Shown here piece by piece: positions 42,170 to 52,400 of a stretch of DNA of 64,000 nucleotides. Location of the stretch: positions 19,739 to 83,738 of the forward strand of contig JANNSJ010000012.1 of NCBI GenBank assembly GCA_031402435.1. Direction: 5' to 3'. Every line of letters starts with the position of its first letter. Within the stretch, counting starts at the first letter, position 1. This DNA comes from UBA11986 sp031402435 (lineage in GTDB: Bacteria > Bacteroidota > Ignavibacteria > UBA10030 > UBA6906). Under the pieces are notes generated by a model, which saw only the letters and a list, made by a program, of their open reading frames with translations, had not been told where the DNA came from and did not search any database. The translations under genes and the position numbers were made by a program.

Positions 42170-43309
42170 ATGGCTTCGGCCGAGCTTGCAACAGAATCCG
42201 CTCATCCGTCCCTCCCGACACCCGGCAAGGCAAAAACCTACAACAGGATCAAACTCAGCACAGGAATCGCTTCGATGGTTCTTTCGTTTGTAGTCCTGTT
42301 GTTGCTTGTCGTGAACGGGACAACTCACTCCCTTGGTGACTGGTCCCATGCATATGCATCAAACAAGTACATCGCTCTCCTCCTTTTCTCGTGTGTACTC
42401 GGGGTGATCCAATCCTGCGTGACTTTGCCTCTCGGATTCTATTCCGGGTACTACATCGAACACAAGTACAACCTGTCAAACCAGACAATCGGGCGTTGGG
42501 CATGGGAACACGTAAAGGGGATGCTCATAGGATTACCCCTTGTCATCGGAGTGCTTCTGCTCCTGTATTATTGTATGAATGAATATGGAATGATGTGGTG
42601 GCTGCCGGTGAGTATCGCCCTGACGTTCCTTTCGGTCGTGCTTGCGCGGATCGCTCCGGTCATCATCCTCCCTCTCTTTTACAAATTGGTGCCGCTGGAA
42701 GACCAATCTCTTCGCGAACGAATCCTGAAGCAGTGTACAGCTGCAGGCGTAACCATTGAAGGCATTTTTAGTTTCAACCTGAGCAAGAACACGAAGAAGG
42801 CCAACGCCGCATTCACGGGAATCGGCAAGGCAAAGCGGATCATCATGGGAGATACTCTTCTGAAAGAGTTTACCGAAGATGAAATCGAAACTGTCTTCGC
42901 CCACGAACTTGGACATTATACTCACCACCACATCCGCGTTGGGATCGTAGTGAGTGTCATTTCAACATTCCTTGGCTTGTTTGTTACTGCACAACTGTAC
43001 AACTGGTCACTGACGATTTTCGCTTACACGGCAATCACCGAACTGGCAGCGCTTCCGTTGCTTGCACTCTGGCTTACAGTCTTTGGACTTGTCACGTCGC
43101 CACTCGGGAATATTCTCTCCCGCCGCAATGAGCGTCAGGCCGACACCTATGCCGTAAGGAACACAGGGAAGAAAGATGCATTCGTTTCTGCTCTGCGCAA
43201 GCTTGCATCGATGAACCTTGCGGACCCGGAGCCGCACCCGTTGACCGAATTTCTGTTCTACAGCCATCCGTCCATTGGTAAGCGCATCAGGATGGTTGAA
43301 GCGTTATGA
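42170..43309 (+). CDS. M48-family membrane metallopeptidase (Ste24-like)
   Basis: 379 residues with hydrophobic helices before and around the catalytic region. The zinc site HELGH is at 245-249 (VFAHELGHYTHHH) and a third ligand, Glu321, lies in RRNERQADTYAV, matching M48 family enzymes. The larger size and N-terminal membrane region resemble Ste24/CAAX-type proteases rather than short HtpX. Roles include membrane protein quality control. It starts 90 bases after the nested repeat and overlaps the next gene by four bases (ATGA). Confidence 0.87.
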   Translation: MASAELATESAHPSLPTPGKAKTYNRIKLSTGIASMVLSFVVLLLLVVNGTTHSLGDWSHAYASNKYIALLLFSCVLGVIQSCVTLPLGFYSGYYIEHKYNLSNQTIGRWAWEHVKGMLIGLPLVIGVLLLLYYCMNEYGMMWWLPVSIALTFLSVVLARIAPVIILPLFYKLVPLEDQSLRERILKQCTAAGVTIEGIFSFNLSKNTKKANAAFTGIGKAKRIIMGDTLLKEFTEDEIETVFAHELGHYTHHHIRVGIVVSVISTFLGLFVTAQLYNWSLTIFAYTAITELAALPLLALWLTVFGLVTSPLGNILSRRNERQADTYAVRNTGKKDAFVSALRKLASMNLADPEPHPLTEFLFYSHPSIGKRIRMVEAL

Positions 43310-44016
43310 GATCTGTGTTGGGCGTGTTGCGGTTTGTGCTGGAAGTGTTCAACTCCATGTTTTTTGCCGCACTGGAGTTGATTGTTATTGTCGTAAGGAA
43401 GAACGACCGTGTTTTTCATTCGCTGGCGCGGGCATGGGCACACACGTCACTACGGTTATGCGGCGTAACGGTGCGCGTCAAGGGACTGGAGAAGCTGGAC
43501 ATGAGCAGAAACTATGTCTACGTCTCCAACCATGCGAGCATGTTTGATATACCGGCAATCCTTGCCGCAATTCCTGACCAGATCAGGATTATTTACAAAA
43601 AAGAATTACACTGGTTCCCGGTTTTCGGTTGGGGATTGAAATATGGAAGCTACATCGGCATTGACCGAACCCGCGGCGCGGATGCGATGAAGAGCCTGGA
43701 AGAAGCGGCAGAGAAAATCAAGACAGGTGCTTCGGTGTTGTTGTATGCAGAAGGAACGCGCACACTCGACGGCAAGTTGCAGCCCTTCAAACGGGGAGCG
43801 TTCAATATCGCTGTAAAAGCCGGCGTACCTGTAGTACCATTGACAATCAACGGCAGCTTCAAGCTATTGCCCAAGCGTTCCATGGTTATACAACCGGGAG
43901 AAGTCGAGTTGATTCTTGAATCACCTATCGAGATCAAGGGAAGCGGCAAGGAAGAGGAAATACGGTTGATGGAAGAAGTGCGGGAGGCGATTCAGAAACA
44001 TTATGTTGATCAGTAA
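43306..44016 (+). CDS. plsC: 1-acyl-glycerol-3-phosphate acyltransferase
   Basis: 236 residues with an N-terminal membrane segment (about 10-31). The acyltransferase motif I is NHASMFD, with His76 and Asp81 five apart, and motif III is EGTRTLDG (149-156), followed by FKRGAFNIAVKAGVPVVPLTI. The enzyme adds the second acyl chain to make phosphatidic acid. The HX4D and EGTR motifs are clear, so the family is firm; the plsC name rests on length and the lack of extra domains. It overlaps the M48 gene at ATGA. Confidence 0.87.
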   Translation: MRSVLGVLRFVLEVFNSMFFAALELIVIVVRKNDRVFHSLARAWAHTSLRLCGVTVRVKGLEKLDMSRNYVYVSNHASMFDIPAILAAIPDQIRIIYKKELHWFPVFGWGLKYGSYIGIDRTRGADAMKSLEEAAEKIKTGASVLLYAEGTRTLDGKLQPFKRGAFNIAVKAGVPVVPLTINGSFKLLPKRSMVIQPGEVELILESPIEIKGSGKEEEIRLMEEVREAIQKHYVDQ

Positions 44017-44084
44017 ACACCAAGGTCATTGCGAGCCTGCTTCTCAAGGCGAAGTTGGCTTGGAAATAATGTAAGGAGAGGTTC

Positions 44085-44378
44085 TTGTCGGTTACCATTC
44101 AAGATGTTGAGCATATCGCTTTGCTTGCCAAACTCTCCTTCTCTCAAGAAGAGAAGCAGAAGCTCATGTCGGAGCTTAACGAAATCCTTGCCTACATGGA
44201 GCAACTGAACCAGGTTGATACAACCAACGTTGAACCGCTTTCACAGGTCATCCCGTTGAACAATGTATTTCGGCAGGATGAGTTGAAGCCGACATTGACA
44301 CGCGAAGAAGCGCTTCGCAACGCTCCGGCGAGTACGGAGAAGTTTTTCAGAGTACCCAAAGTGATTGGTGACCGATGA
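44085..44378 (+). CDS. gatC: Asp/Glu-tRNA amidotransferase subunit C
   Basis: 97 residues, usual GatC length. It begins with SVTIQDVEHIALLAKLSFSQEE and continues with LNEILAYMEQLNQVDT and VEPLSQVIPLNN-x-x-x-DE, the standard GatC pattern. GatC wraps around GatA and GatB in the enzyme that makes Gln-tRNA(Gln) and Asn-tRNA(Asn) by amidation. The start is a TTG at 44085 with GGAGAGG six bases upstream; no ATG fits. gatA and gatB are not in the window. It overlaps kdsB by four bases. Confidence 0.92.
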   Translation: MSVTIQDVEHIALLAKLSFSQEEKQKLMSELNEILAYMEQLNQVDTTNVEPLSQVIPLNNVFRQDELKPTLTREEALRNAPASTEKFFRVPKVIGDR

Positions 44379-45139
44379 ACTCAACTGCCCGCGTTGTTGC
44401 CATCATTCCTGCACGCTACGGATCTCTGCGTCTTCCTGCCAAACCGCTGGCTGACATCTGCGGCAAGCCGATGGTGCAACATGTGTACGAACGTGCTGCA
44501 AAGGCAACGCTCATTAATGCCGTGCTTGTCGCGACGGACGACGAGCGTATCGCTTCGGTCGTTCGTGGGTTCGGCGGTCATGCAGTGATGACGCCCGAAT
44601 CATTGCAAACCGGCACGGATCGCATCGCTTACGTGGCGCGCTCACTCGCGGACGCTGATATCGTTGTCAATGTTCAGGGCGATGAGCCGCTCATCGAACC
44701 AGCGATGATTGATGAAGCGGTTGAGCCCCTCACGATGGATGCCTCAATCAACATGGGAACATTGGTGAGAAGGATCGAGGATAATGCAGAACTGACAAAC
44801 CCCGGCATCGTCAAGGTTGTGTGCGACCGTGACGGCAATGGCTTATACTTCTCGCGCTCCCCGATTCCGTTCGGGCGGGACATCCCACAGAACGAGTGGC
44901 TTAAGAATCACGCGTACTACAAACACATCGGACTATATGTATTCCGACGGGAATTCCTGAGCAAGTACACCGAAATGGCGCAGACCCCGCTGGAGAGCAC
45001 CGAGAAACTGGAGCAACTAAGAATATTGGAGAACGGATACAAAATCAGGTGCGCCGTCACTTCCTACGATAGCGTCCCGGTTGATACCGCAGAGGATCTG
45101 GAAAAAGTACGAGCCATCATGCTTCAAGGTCGCAGATGA
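44375..45139 (+). CDS. kdsB: CMP-KDO synthetase
   Basis: 254 residues, the expected length for 3-deoxy-manno-octulosonate cytidylyltransferase. The N-terminal nucleotide-binding motif IPARYGSLRLPAKPL (11-25) and later TGTDRIAYVAR, VNVQGDEPLI, and the C-terminal LESTEKLEQLRILENG block are diagnostic. It activates KDO as CMP-KDO for lipid A-core assembly, showing that the organism makes KDO-containing lipopolysaccharide. It overlaps both gatC and the DUF502 gene by four bases, a tightly packed run. Confidence 0.94.
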   Translation: MNSTARVVAIIPARYGSLRLPAKPLADICGKPMVQHVYERAAKATLINAVLVATDDERIASVVRGFGGHAVMTPESLQTGTDRIAYVARSLADADIVVNVQGDEPLIEPAMIDEAVEPLTMDASINMGTLVRRIEDNAELTNPGIVKVVCDRDGNGLYFSRSPIPFGRDIPQNEWLKNHAYYKHIGLYVFRREFLSKYTEMAQTPLESTEKLEQLRILENGYKIRCAVTSYDSVPVDTAEDLEKVRAIMLQGRR

Positions 45140-45777
45140 GTGACGCGGACAAAACATTCATGAGCGGACTGCGTGGCGCTTTCTTGCGGGGCTTCATCGT
45201 TATTGTCCCGGTAGCACTGACGTTCTGGTTTTTCCGCGCACTGTTAAACGCCATCGACGGCATCCTCTCACCCGTGTTCGAACATTTTCTTGGCCACCAG
45301 ATCCCTGGAATCGGCTTTGTCTCCATGGTGGTGGTTGTTCTGATCGTGGGTCTCCTTTCCCGCAATCTTGTTGGACGAGTACTGATGGGATGGTTCGAGA
45401 AACTTGTGCAGACAGTCCCGTTCGTGCGTGGAGTTTACAGCGCCATCAAGGATTTGATCGGGGCATTCACGGTCGGCGGCAAGGGAACAACGTTCCGCCA
45501 AGTCGTACTCGTTGAATACCCACGGGTCGGCCTCTATACAATCGCATTCGTAACGAATGAGATGCAGTTCAGTTATTCTGACAAGAGGACAATCGACTTT
45601 GTGAACGTCTACATTCCAAATCCACCGAACCCGACATCGGGCATGCTGATCCTCGTCCCGAAGAAAGACGCGGTCGTTCTTGATCTTACAATTGAACAAG
45701 GCTTGAAGCTTGTTCTCTCCGGCGGAATTGTCAAACCGGAAGTGCTGGCACAGAAGTCCGCAATGAACACAGCGTAG
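45136..45777 (+). CDS. DUF502-family membrane protein
   Basis: 213 residues. Two membrane helices (about 18-40 and 58-78) are followed by a soluble domain. The block GLRGAFLRGFIVIVPVALTFWFF at the start, VPFVRGVYSAIKDLIGAF, and YPRVGLYTIAFVTNE are typical of DUF502 proteins, which are widespread in FCB bacteria and plants (COV1-like) with no settled function. Its start overlaps kdsB at ATGA; a hairpin and 77 bases separate it from pyrG. A membrane-trafficking or envelope role is only a guess. Confidence 0.82.
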   Translation: MSDADKTFMSGLRGAFLRGFIVIVPVALTFWFFRALLNAIDGILSPVFEHFLGHQIPGIGFVSMVVVVLIVGLLSRNLVGRVLMGWFEKLVQTVPFVRGVYSAIKDLIGAFTVGGKGTTFRQVVLVEYPRVGLYTIAFVTNEMQFSYSDKRTIDFVNVYIPNPPNPTSGMLILVPKKDAVVLDLTIEQGLKLVLSGGIVKPEVLAQKSAMNTA

Positions 45778-45825
45778 GACAGACATTCCTGTCTGTCCGA
45801 CAGGCAAGAATGCCCAGTCCATCGG
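45778..45825. repeat. Double hairpin between DUF502 and pyrG
   Basis: A perfect 9-bp stem with a 4-base loop (GGACAGACA-TTCC-TGTCTGTCC, 45778-45799) directly after the stop codon, followed by a weaker related stem using GACAGGCA and TGCC (45801-45819). No T-run follows, so termination is doubtful; such GACAGRCA-type stems may be a dispersed intergenic repeat. Confidence 0.5.
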
Positions 45826-45854
45826 CAATGTATTTTTCAAGAAAAGGAGAACCA

Positions 45855-47486
45855 TTGGCACGGCGTAATCATGTAAAATATATTTTCGTAACGGGCGGAG
45901 TGGTTTCATCGCTCGGCAAAGGAATTTCATCGGCGTCCATCGGGCTGCTGCTTAAGTCACGCGGACTGCGTGTAACAATCCAAAAATTCGATCCCTATCT
46001 CAACGTCGATCCCGGAACGATGAACCCGTTCCAACACGGCGAAGTATATGTGACGGACGACGGCGCCGAGACCGATCTCGACCTCGGACACTACGAGCGC
46101 TTCCTCGACATCACGACAACGCGGGAGAACAATTCCACTACCGGACAAATTTATCACGAGGTAATTACCAAGGAACGCCGTGGCGATTATCTTGGTGCGA
46201 CTGTGCAGGTCATCCCTCATATTACCGACGAGATCAAACGGCGATTCGAAGCACTTGGTAAGACGGGCGAGTACGATGTCGTGATTACCGAAGTCGGCGG
46301 CACGGTTGGCGACATCGAGAGCCTTCCCTTCCTTGAAGCTATGCGCCAGTTCATGAACAAGCAGGGACGCACCAACGCCATGGCAATCCATGTTACGCTT
46401 GTTCCCTTCATCGGATCGGCGGGGGAAATCAAAACCAAGCCAACGCAGCACAGCGTTAAGGCATTGCTGGAGATCGGCATTCAACCTGACATGCTCATTT
46501 GCCGTTCGGACCATCCGCTCTCAGCGGAAGTGCGCGAGAAGATAGCGCTCTTTACAAACGTTGAGTCGGAATCGGTGATCGATGGACGGGATGTCGCAAC
46601 GATCTATGAAGTGCCGCTCGTGTTTGCCGAACAAGAAGTGGATGACCTTATACTTGAAAAGCTCGACCTGACATGTCCACGACCGAACCTGCGCGAGTGG
46701 AAGAAGTTTGTCGAGCGTGTGAAAGAACCAGCCGGTAGGATTACAATTGGCATTTGCGGCAAGTACACCGAACACCAGGACGCATACAAGAGTATTTCTG
46801 AATCGTTTGTACATGCTGGCGCCGCCAACAATGTGGGTGTTGACCTGAAGTGGATTCGCGCTGAAGATATTGAGCATGACGGTGCAAAGAAGCATCTTGA
46901 TGACATCTCCGGCCTCCTCGTTGCGCCGGGCTTTGGTGAACGGGGCATCGAAGGCAAAGTTGAGGCTGTCCATTATGTACGTATGCATCATATTCCATTC
47001 TTCGGTATTTGCCTTGGACTGCAATGCGCCGTCATCGAGTTTGCGCGCAACGTGTGCGGACTTGACCGCGCCAACAGCACGGAGTTCAAACCCACCGACC
47101 AGAACGTGATCGACATGATGCTCGAACAAAAGAACGTGAAAGAGTACGGTGGCACCATGCGGCTCGGCTCCTTTCCGTGCAGACTCGAACCCGGCACCAA
47201 AGCCCGCGTAGCGTACAAGAAGGATCTCATCCACGAACGTCACCGCCACCGCTTTGAAGTGAACGACGCATTCAAGCCACGCCTTGCCGAGAAAGGCATG
47301 ATCTTCAGCGGTATTTGCCCTGACAACGGGCTCGTGGAGATGATCGAGTTGCCTAACCACCCGTGGTTCGTCGCCGGACAATTTCACCCGGAGCTAAAGT
47401 CACGAGCGACAATCCCTCACCCCCTCTTTAGAGACTTCGTGAAAGCGGCGATGGAATACCGGGAGAATAAGAACCATAGGGATTGA
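45855..47486 (+). CDS. pyrG: CTP synthase
   Basis: 543 residues from the TTG at 45855, where AAGGAG lies five bases upstream; an ATG at 45810 would add 15 residues unlike the family. The N-terminal synthetase has YIFVTGGVVSSLGKG (9-23) for ATP, and QKFDPYLNVDPGTMNP; the C-terminal glutaminase has Cys386 in FGICLGLQCA and the final QFHPELKSR with its His-Glu pair. The enzyme turns UTP into CTP using glutamine ammonia. Length is standard. Confidence 0.95.
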   Translation: MARRNHVKYIFVTGGVVSSLGKGISSASIGLLLKSRGLRVTIQKFDPYLNVDPGTMNPFQHGEVYVTDDGAETDLDLGHYERFLDITTTRENNSTTGQIYHEVITKERRGDYLGATVQVIPHITDEIKRRFEALGKTGEYDVVITEVGGTVGDIESLPFLEAMRQFMNKQGRTNAMAIHVTLVPFIGSAGEIKTKPTQHSVKALLEIGIQPDMLICRSDHPLSAEVREKIALFTNVESESVIDGRDVATIYEVPLVFAEQEVDDLILEKLDLTCPRPNLREWKKFVERVKEPAGRITIGICGKYTEHQDAYKSISESFVHAGAANNVGVDLKWIRAEDIEHDGAKKHLDDISGLLVAPGFGERGIEGKVEAVHYVRMHHIPFFGICLGLQCAVIEFARNVCGLDRANSTEFKPTDQNVIDMMLEQKNVKEYGGTMRLGSFPCRLEPGTKARVAYKKDLIHERHRHRFEVNDAFKPRLAEKGMIFSGICPDNGLVEMIELPNHPWFVAGQFHPELKSRATIPHPLFRDFVKAAMEYRENKNHRD

Positions 47487-47523
47487 GTGCCGCCCAGCCA
47501 TCCACCTATTAATATGAGTCGTT

Positions 47524-48003
47524 ATGAAACAATTCGTAGTAGTATTGGTTGTTGTAGTTATCTTCACCGGCTGTACCTCAAGGAAGGTACCAATGGACGT
47601 TACCAAACTGAAGGAGTTCGCGACAAGATACACCGCCGCCTGGTGCAGCCAGGATGCGGGAAGAGTCGCATCATTCTTTGCTGAGAACGGCTCCCTGAAG
47701 ATAAATCAGGGGAACCCGTCAATCGGGCGGACTGCGATCACCGCGGCGGCACAGGGATTCATGACCGCCTTCCCGGATATGGTTGTAGCAATGGACACAC
47801 TCAGCCTCGATGAAGACCATACCGTTTATCACTGGACACTGACCGGAACGAACACCGGTCCTGCAGGCACGGGCAAGGCAGTCCGTATCAGCGGGTATGA
47901 GGAATGGACGATCGGTACAGACGGTTTGATCATGGAGTCCCTAGGACATTTCGACGAAGCTGAGTATCAATCTCAGTTGAAGGTCGGTGTGGGTATTCCT
48001 TGA
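47524..48003 (+). CDS. SnoaL/NTF2-like lipoprotein
   Basis: 159 residues. The first 17 form a signal peptide ending FTGC, consistent with a lipoprotein (the -3 position is phenylalanine, slightly unusual). The rest matches the NTF2-like cone fold of SnoaL/ester-cyclase-like proteins: LKEFATRYTAAWCSQDAGRVASFFAENG, then FMTAFPDMVV and HWTLTGTNTGPAGTGKAVRISGYEEW. The family includes isomerases and many binding proteins of unknown function. A terminator-like hairpin follows at 48050. Confidence 0.78.
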   Translation: MKQFVVVLVVVVIFTGCTSRKVPMDVTKLKEFATRYTAAWCSQDAGRVASFFAENGSLKINQGNPSIGRTAITAAAQGFMTAFPDMVVAMDTLSLDEDHTVYHWTLTGTNTGPAGTGKAVRISGYEEWTIGTDGLIMESLGHFDEAEYQSQLKVGVGIP

Positions 48004-48050
48004 CGTACAGCCGAGCCAACTGGCAATTGGTAAATGAAGTACAGACAGGC

Positions 48051-48073
48051 CGCTTTAAGCGGCCTTGTTTGTC
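48051..48073 (+). terminator. Terminator after the SnoaL-like gene
   Basis: GGCCGC, TTTAA loop, GCGGCC (48051-48067 region) followed by TTGTTTGTCT. The T-rich tail is the first part of the 35-bp repeat at 48063-48097. Confidence 0.65.
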
Positions 48074-48097
48074 TGATGGGGATTGGGTAAATTCACG
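48063..48097 (+). repeat. 35-bp direct repeat, copy 1
   Basis: Identical to 52729-52763. It begins with the terminator tail and contains TTG (48065-48067), a 20-base spacer and TAAATTCA (48088-48095), a six-of-eight match to the Bacteroidota -7 box, so it may serve as the promoter of the adenosine deaminase gene. Confidence 0.85.
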
Positions 48098-48142
48098 GCG
48101 AGGTTGAATAACTTCGTAGTTCAAGTTTAGGATTTGCCACCC

Positions 48143-49153
48143 GTGAACTTCACCGCAATACCAAAAATTGAGCTTCATCTTCACCTGGACTGCTCATTGA
48201 GCTACGACGTTGCTTCAAGAATCCGTCCTGCCATCACGCGTTCTGAATACGAGAGCAACTTCATTGCCCCTCTCAAGTGCACCAACCTTGCAGACTATCT
48301 GACACGTGCGCGCCACGGTGTTGCAATGATGCAAACCGAACAGGAACTCCGCTGGGTCACTGCTGACCTGTTCGAGCAACTCCGCAGGGACAATGTCCTC
48401 TATGCCGAAATCCGATTTGCGCCCCTGCTCCATACGGAGAGAGGATTGACACCTGAACAGGTCGTGGAGATCGTCGACAGGGAGGCCGCCAGGGCCAGCA
48501 TGAACTCCGGAGTCGAAGCACGCCTGATCCTCTGCACCCTTCGACACTTCACAAAGGAGCAAAGTATGGAGACGGTGATGCTCGTGCAGCGCTTTCGAGG
48601 CAGGCTGGTCGCCGCCCTCGATATCGCCGGTGATGAGGCTGGATATCCGGTGGACGCTCACGTTTCTGCCTTTCAACATGCCATAACGAACAATGTGCCC
48701 CGGACTGCACACGCCGGGGAGGCCCTCGGTGCGGCAAGTGTGTGGGAGACACTGAAGCACTTTCAGCCGACGCGTATTGGCCATGGCGTCCGTAGCATAG
48801 AGGATGAGGGACTCATCGAACATCTGAAGCAGGGTCGCATCCACCTTGAGGTCTGCCCGACCAGCAATGTACAGACAAACGTTGTCGACGCCATTCAGGA
48901 CCATCCTGCAGATCGGTTGTATTCGGCCGGCGTCTCGATCGGGATCAATACTGACGCCAGGACGATTTCCAGCGTCACTCTTGTGAGCGAGTATGAGGTT
49001 CTCCATCGAAAGTTCGGCTGGTCGGCGGAACATTTTTGGACGTGCAATATGAATGCCCTGGGAGCTGCGTTCCTGCCGGAGAAAACAAAGGTGCAGCTTG
49101 CAGACCGGTTGCTCCTCGCATATCAAGGGCTCGAGGGTTCCTCATCTTATTGA
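48143..49153 (+). CDS. add: Adenosine deaminase family protein
   Basis: 336 residues from a GTG at 48143, with AGGA ten bases upstream; a TTG at 48134 is the alternative. Metal-site histidines are in IELHLHLDCSLS (His12, His14), with cysteine at position 17 where most members have glycine. HAGE holds His190 and Glu193, RIGHG follows, and VCPTSNVQTN and SIGINTDARTIS supply the remaining ligands; the NTD-A-R variant occurs in several bacterial adenosine deaminases. The enzyme should convert adenosine to inosine for purine salvage. It is preceded by copy 1 of the 35-bp repeat. Confidence 0.85.
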   Translation: MNFTAIPKIELHLHLDCSLSYDVASRIRPAITRSEYESNFIAPLKCTNLADYLTRARHGVAMMQTEQELRWVTADLFEQLRRDNVLYAEIRFAPLLHTERGLTPEQVVEIVDREAARASMNSGVEARLILCTLRHFTKEQSMETVMLVQRFRGRLVAALDIAGDEAGYPVDAHVSAFQHAITNNVPRTAHAGEALGAASVWETLKHFQPTRIGHGVRSIEDEGLIEHLKQGRIHLEVCPTSNVQTNVVDAIQDHPADRLYSAGVSIGINTDARTISSVTLVSEYEVLHRKFGWSAEHFWTCNMNALGAAFLPEKTKVQLADRLLLAYQGLEGSSSY

Positions 49154-49261
49154 GACCACTATACACGCTGTTATCCGGCGCGCCGGTTGACACGCGACGG
49201 AAGAGGCCGAGCTTCATGCATCGATTGTGAAGGGTATTCTCCCGTTGAGCTAACATTTTGC

Positions 49262-49290
49262 TTGACAATGTAATTCGTTTGCGCGATTAT
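49262..49290 (+). promoter_or_regulatory. Candidate promoter of the TonB receptor gene
   Basis: A perfect TTGACA (49262-49267) with a 17-base spacer to GATTAT (49285-49290), sigma-70-like, leaving a leader of about 120 bases before the start at 49415. Confidence 0.35.
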
Positions 49291-49414
49291 GAACCGAGCT
49301 TTCAGGACTTGTCGTCCTCCAAAAGCCGCTCCCGTTTTCATCGATCAGGAACAACCGTTTCGTCAACCACAACCTCAATCCTTCATCTCCCACCACCACA
49401 ATAGGAGGCCCGTT

Positions 49415-52400
49415 ATGGAAAGACTTGCTACAGTTTTTGCCATTCTGTACAAGGGTGTGTTTACACTATTCTTCACTTTTGGGATGCTGTCCAGTTCCCT
49501 TCACGCGCAGGGCGTCACCACTGCATCGATGAATGGTGTTGTGAGGTCAGAAAAAGGAGACCCACTTCCCGGGGCAAACGTTGTTGTTGTCCATGAACCC
49601 ACTGGTACGAAATACGGCTCCTCCTCACGAGAGACTGGTGCATACAATGTTCCCAATATGAAGATTGGCGGCCCATATACGGTCACCGCATCACTCGTTG
49701 GTTACAAAGGAGATAGCAAGCGCGATGTGTTCCTCAGCCTTGGACAGGATGTACGCGTTGATTTCCAGCTTGTTGAAGAAGCAATTCAAGGTCAGGAGGT
49801 CATGGTTACGGCGGAGGTCGATCCGGTGCTGAACAGCGGGCGGACCGGCGCGGCGACCTACATTGACCGTGATGCTGTGAAGGAAATGCCCTCCGTCAAA
49901 CGTAGCACAAGGGACTTGACAAGGTTGGATCCGCGAAGCGACGGCAACTTCAGCTTTGGCGGCAGGAACTGGCTGTTCAACAATATCTCGCTCGACGGTT
50001 CTTATTTCAATAATCCATTCGGCCTGGATGATCCGGCGCCGGGCGGGCAAACGGGCGCAGAGCCGGTACCGTTCGATGCAGTTGATCAAGTGCAGGTGTC
50101 AATTGCTCCATTCGATGTTCGCGAGGGCGGCTTCACGGGAGCAGGCATCAACACGGTAACGAAAAGCGGAACGAATCAGTACAAGGCGTCCGCCTACAGC
50201 TTTTTGAGGAACGAAAGCCTGCTGGGAAACAAAGTCCGGGGGACGAAAGTCGTTGCAAATCCAAATCTGTCGTTCAATCAATCCGGCGTGTCAGTGGGAG
50301 GAGCCATCGTTCCGAATACACTGTTCTTCTTCCTGAACGCAGAGCTTGAACGGCGTGACGATCCCGGCACAAACTTCGTTGCAAACCGTGGTCAGTCCGG
50401 CTTTGGGATTTCACGTGTCCGCGCTTCCGCTCTTGATTCGATTCGTAGCAGGATGATGACGGTGTACGGGTATGATCCCGGACCGTACGAGGGATACATC
50501 AACGAAACGAACAACGAGAAGTTCATATTGAAGCTCGATTGGAATGCCCATGAGAATCACAATGTTACGTTCCGTTATAACCTGCTGAATGCGCGACGTG
50601 ACTTGCCTCCGCATCCCTTCGTGCTTAGCGCAAATAACACAGGGCGCGGACCGAACGCAAACAGTCTACCGTTCCGCAATTCGGGGTATCGCATCAATAA
50701 TAAACTGAACTCGTTTGCTTTTGAATTGAATAGCCGCTTCGAAGGATCTGCGAACCGGTTTTTTGCAAGCTACAATCGCTTCCGCGACAACCGTGATCCA
50801 TTCAGCAAACCCTTCCCTACTATTGAAATAGCCGAAGGTGGCGTAACCTATACGACACTCGGCCACGAGCCGTTCTCGATACGCAACATTCTGGATCAGG
50901 ACGTCCTGCAATTGACGAACAACGTCAGTTTCTACAAGGGAAACCACGTTATCACCGTGGGAGCAACATATGAGAACTTCTCTTTCTTCAACGCGTTCAA
51001 CATTTTCCGCTATGGTGTGTTTTTCCTCCCGCCACCAGGCACGGTCGGTGGGTTCGGGGGAACAACATTTTCTTCTCTTGCCCAGTTTTTCCGGTACACA
51101 GATCCAAACGACTCATTGTTCATGAACTTCAACGCGATGACGGCCGCTGCAAACGCAGGCCCGTTTAAGGGCGAAGACATCAAAGTTGGACAACTTGCAT
51201 TTTACGCGCAGGATGAATTTCTCGCAGCAGATGGATTTAATCTTTCCTACGGAGTGCGCGTCGATCTTCCGATGTACACGAATCCTGCCGCCAATCCGTT
51301 TTCTACGGGCCTCACTGCGTTGGATGAGAACGGCAAGCCTGAGGTGATTGACCAGGCTGCGCTTCCGAAGACGAAACTCCTGTTTTCTCCCCGTGTCGGT
51401 TTCAATTGGGATATCAATGGTGACCGGTCGACGCAGTTGCGCGGTGGAACGGGAATTTTCACGGGCCATGTTCCATTCGTATGGATCGGGAATGTCATTT
51501 CAAATCCCGGGGCGAATCCGAACCTCCCAGCACACCTACGTTCGTTCGACGTCAATGCTGCCGACGCAAATTTCAAATGGCCGCAAATCTGGACAACGAA
51601 TCTCGCCGTCGATCATCAATTGCCGGGAGGGATGCTGGGCACAATTGAAGTCTTATATGGCAAGGATATCAACGCTGTGTTCGTGAGGAATGCCGACTTG
51701 AAGCCTTCCGTGCGCACACTTCCTGACGGGAGGCCGTATTACGGAGGAGCGGGGAACAATGAACTGAATGCTCCGTTCCCCGGCGCAGGAGATGGAATCT
51801 ATGTCATCGACAACACGAGCGATGGATATAACTTGAGTATCGCCGCACAACTGCGCAAGCGCTTTGACTTCGGCCTTAATACCAGCTTGGGCTATGCATA
51901 TCTTATCGCGAAGAATAACATGCAGTCCACCGAAATCGCAAGCGTGTTGTGGTCGGGAAATCCGGTGAAAGGGAATCCAAACAAACCCGAGTTGAGTTTT
52001 TCTCAATTTGGTGTCCGCAACCGCATTACAGCTACAGCAAACTATCGCATTCCCTGGTCTGAACATTGGGCAACAACTATTGGTGTATTCCTGGAAGTTG
52101 CCGAAGGAAACAGGTTCGCGGGCTCAGGTGGCAATCGTTACTCGTTTACATATGCCGGTGACGTGAATGGTGATGGACAGGGAGGTAACGATCTGATCTA
52201 CATTCCACGAAGTCAGAATGAGATCATTTTTGTTCCTTACACAGACGCAGGAGGCAACGTTGTGAGTCCGACAGACCAGTGGACCGCATTCGATGCGTTT
52301 GTCAAACAGGATGATTACCTGAACTCGCATCGCGGCAAGATAGCCGAGCGTTTCGGGGCAATCAACCCGTGGTTCGCCAATGTCGATCTCAAGCTGATGC

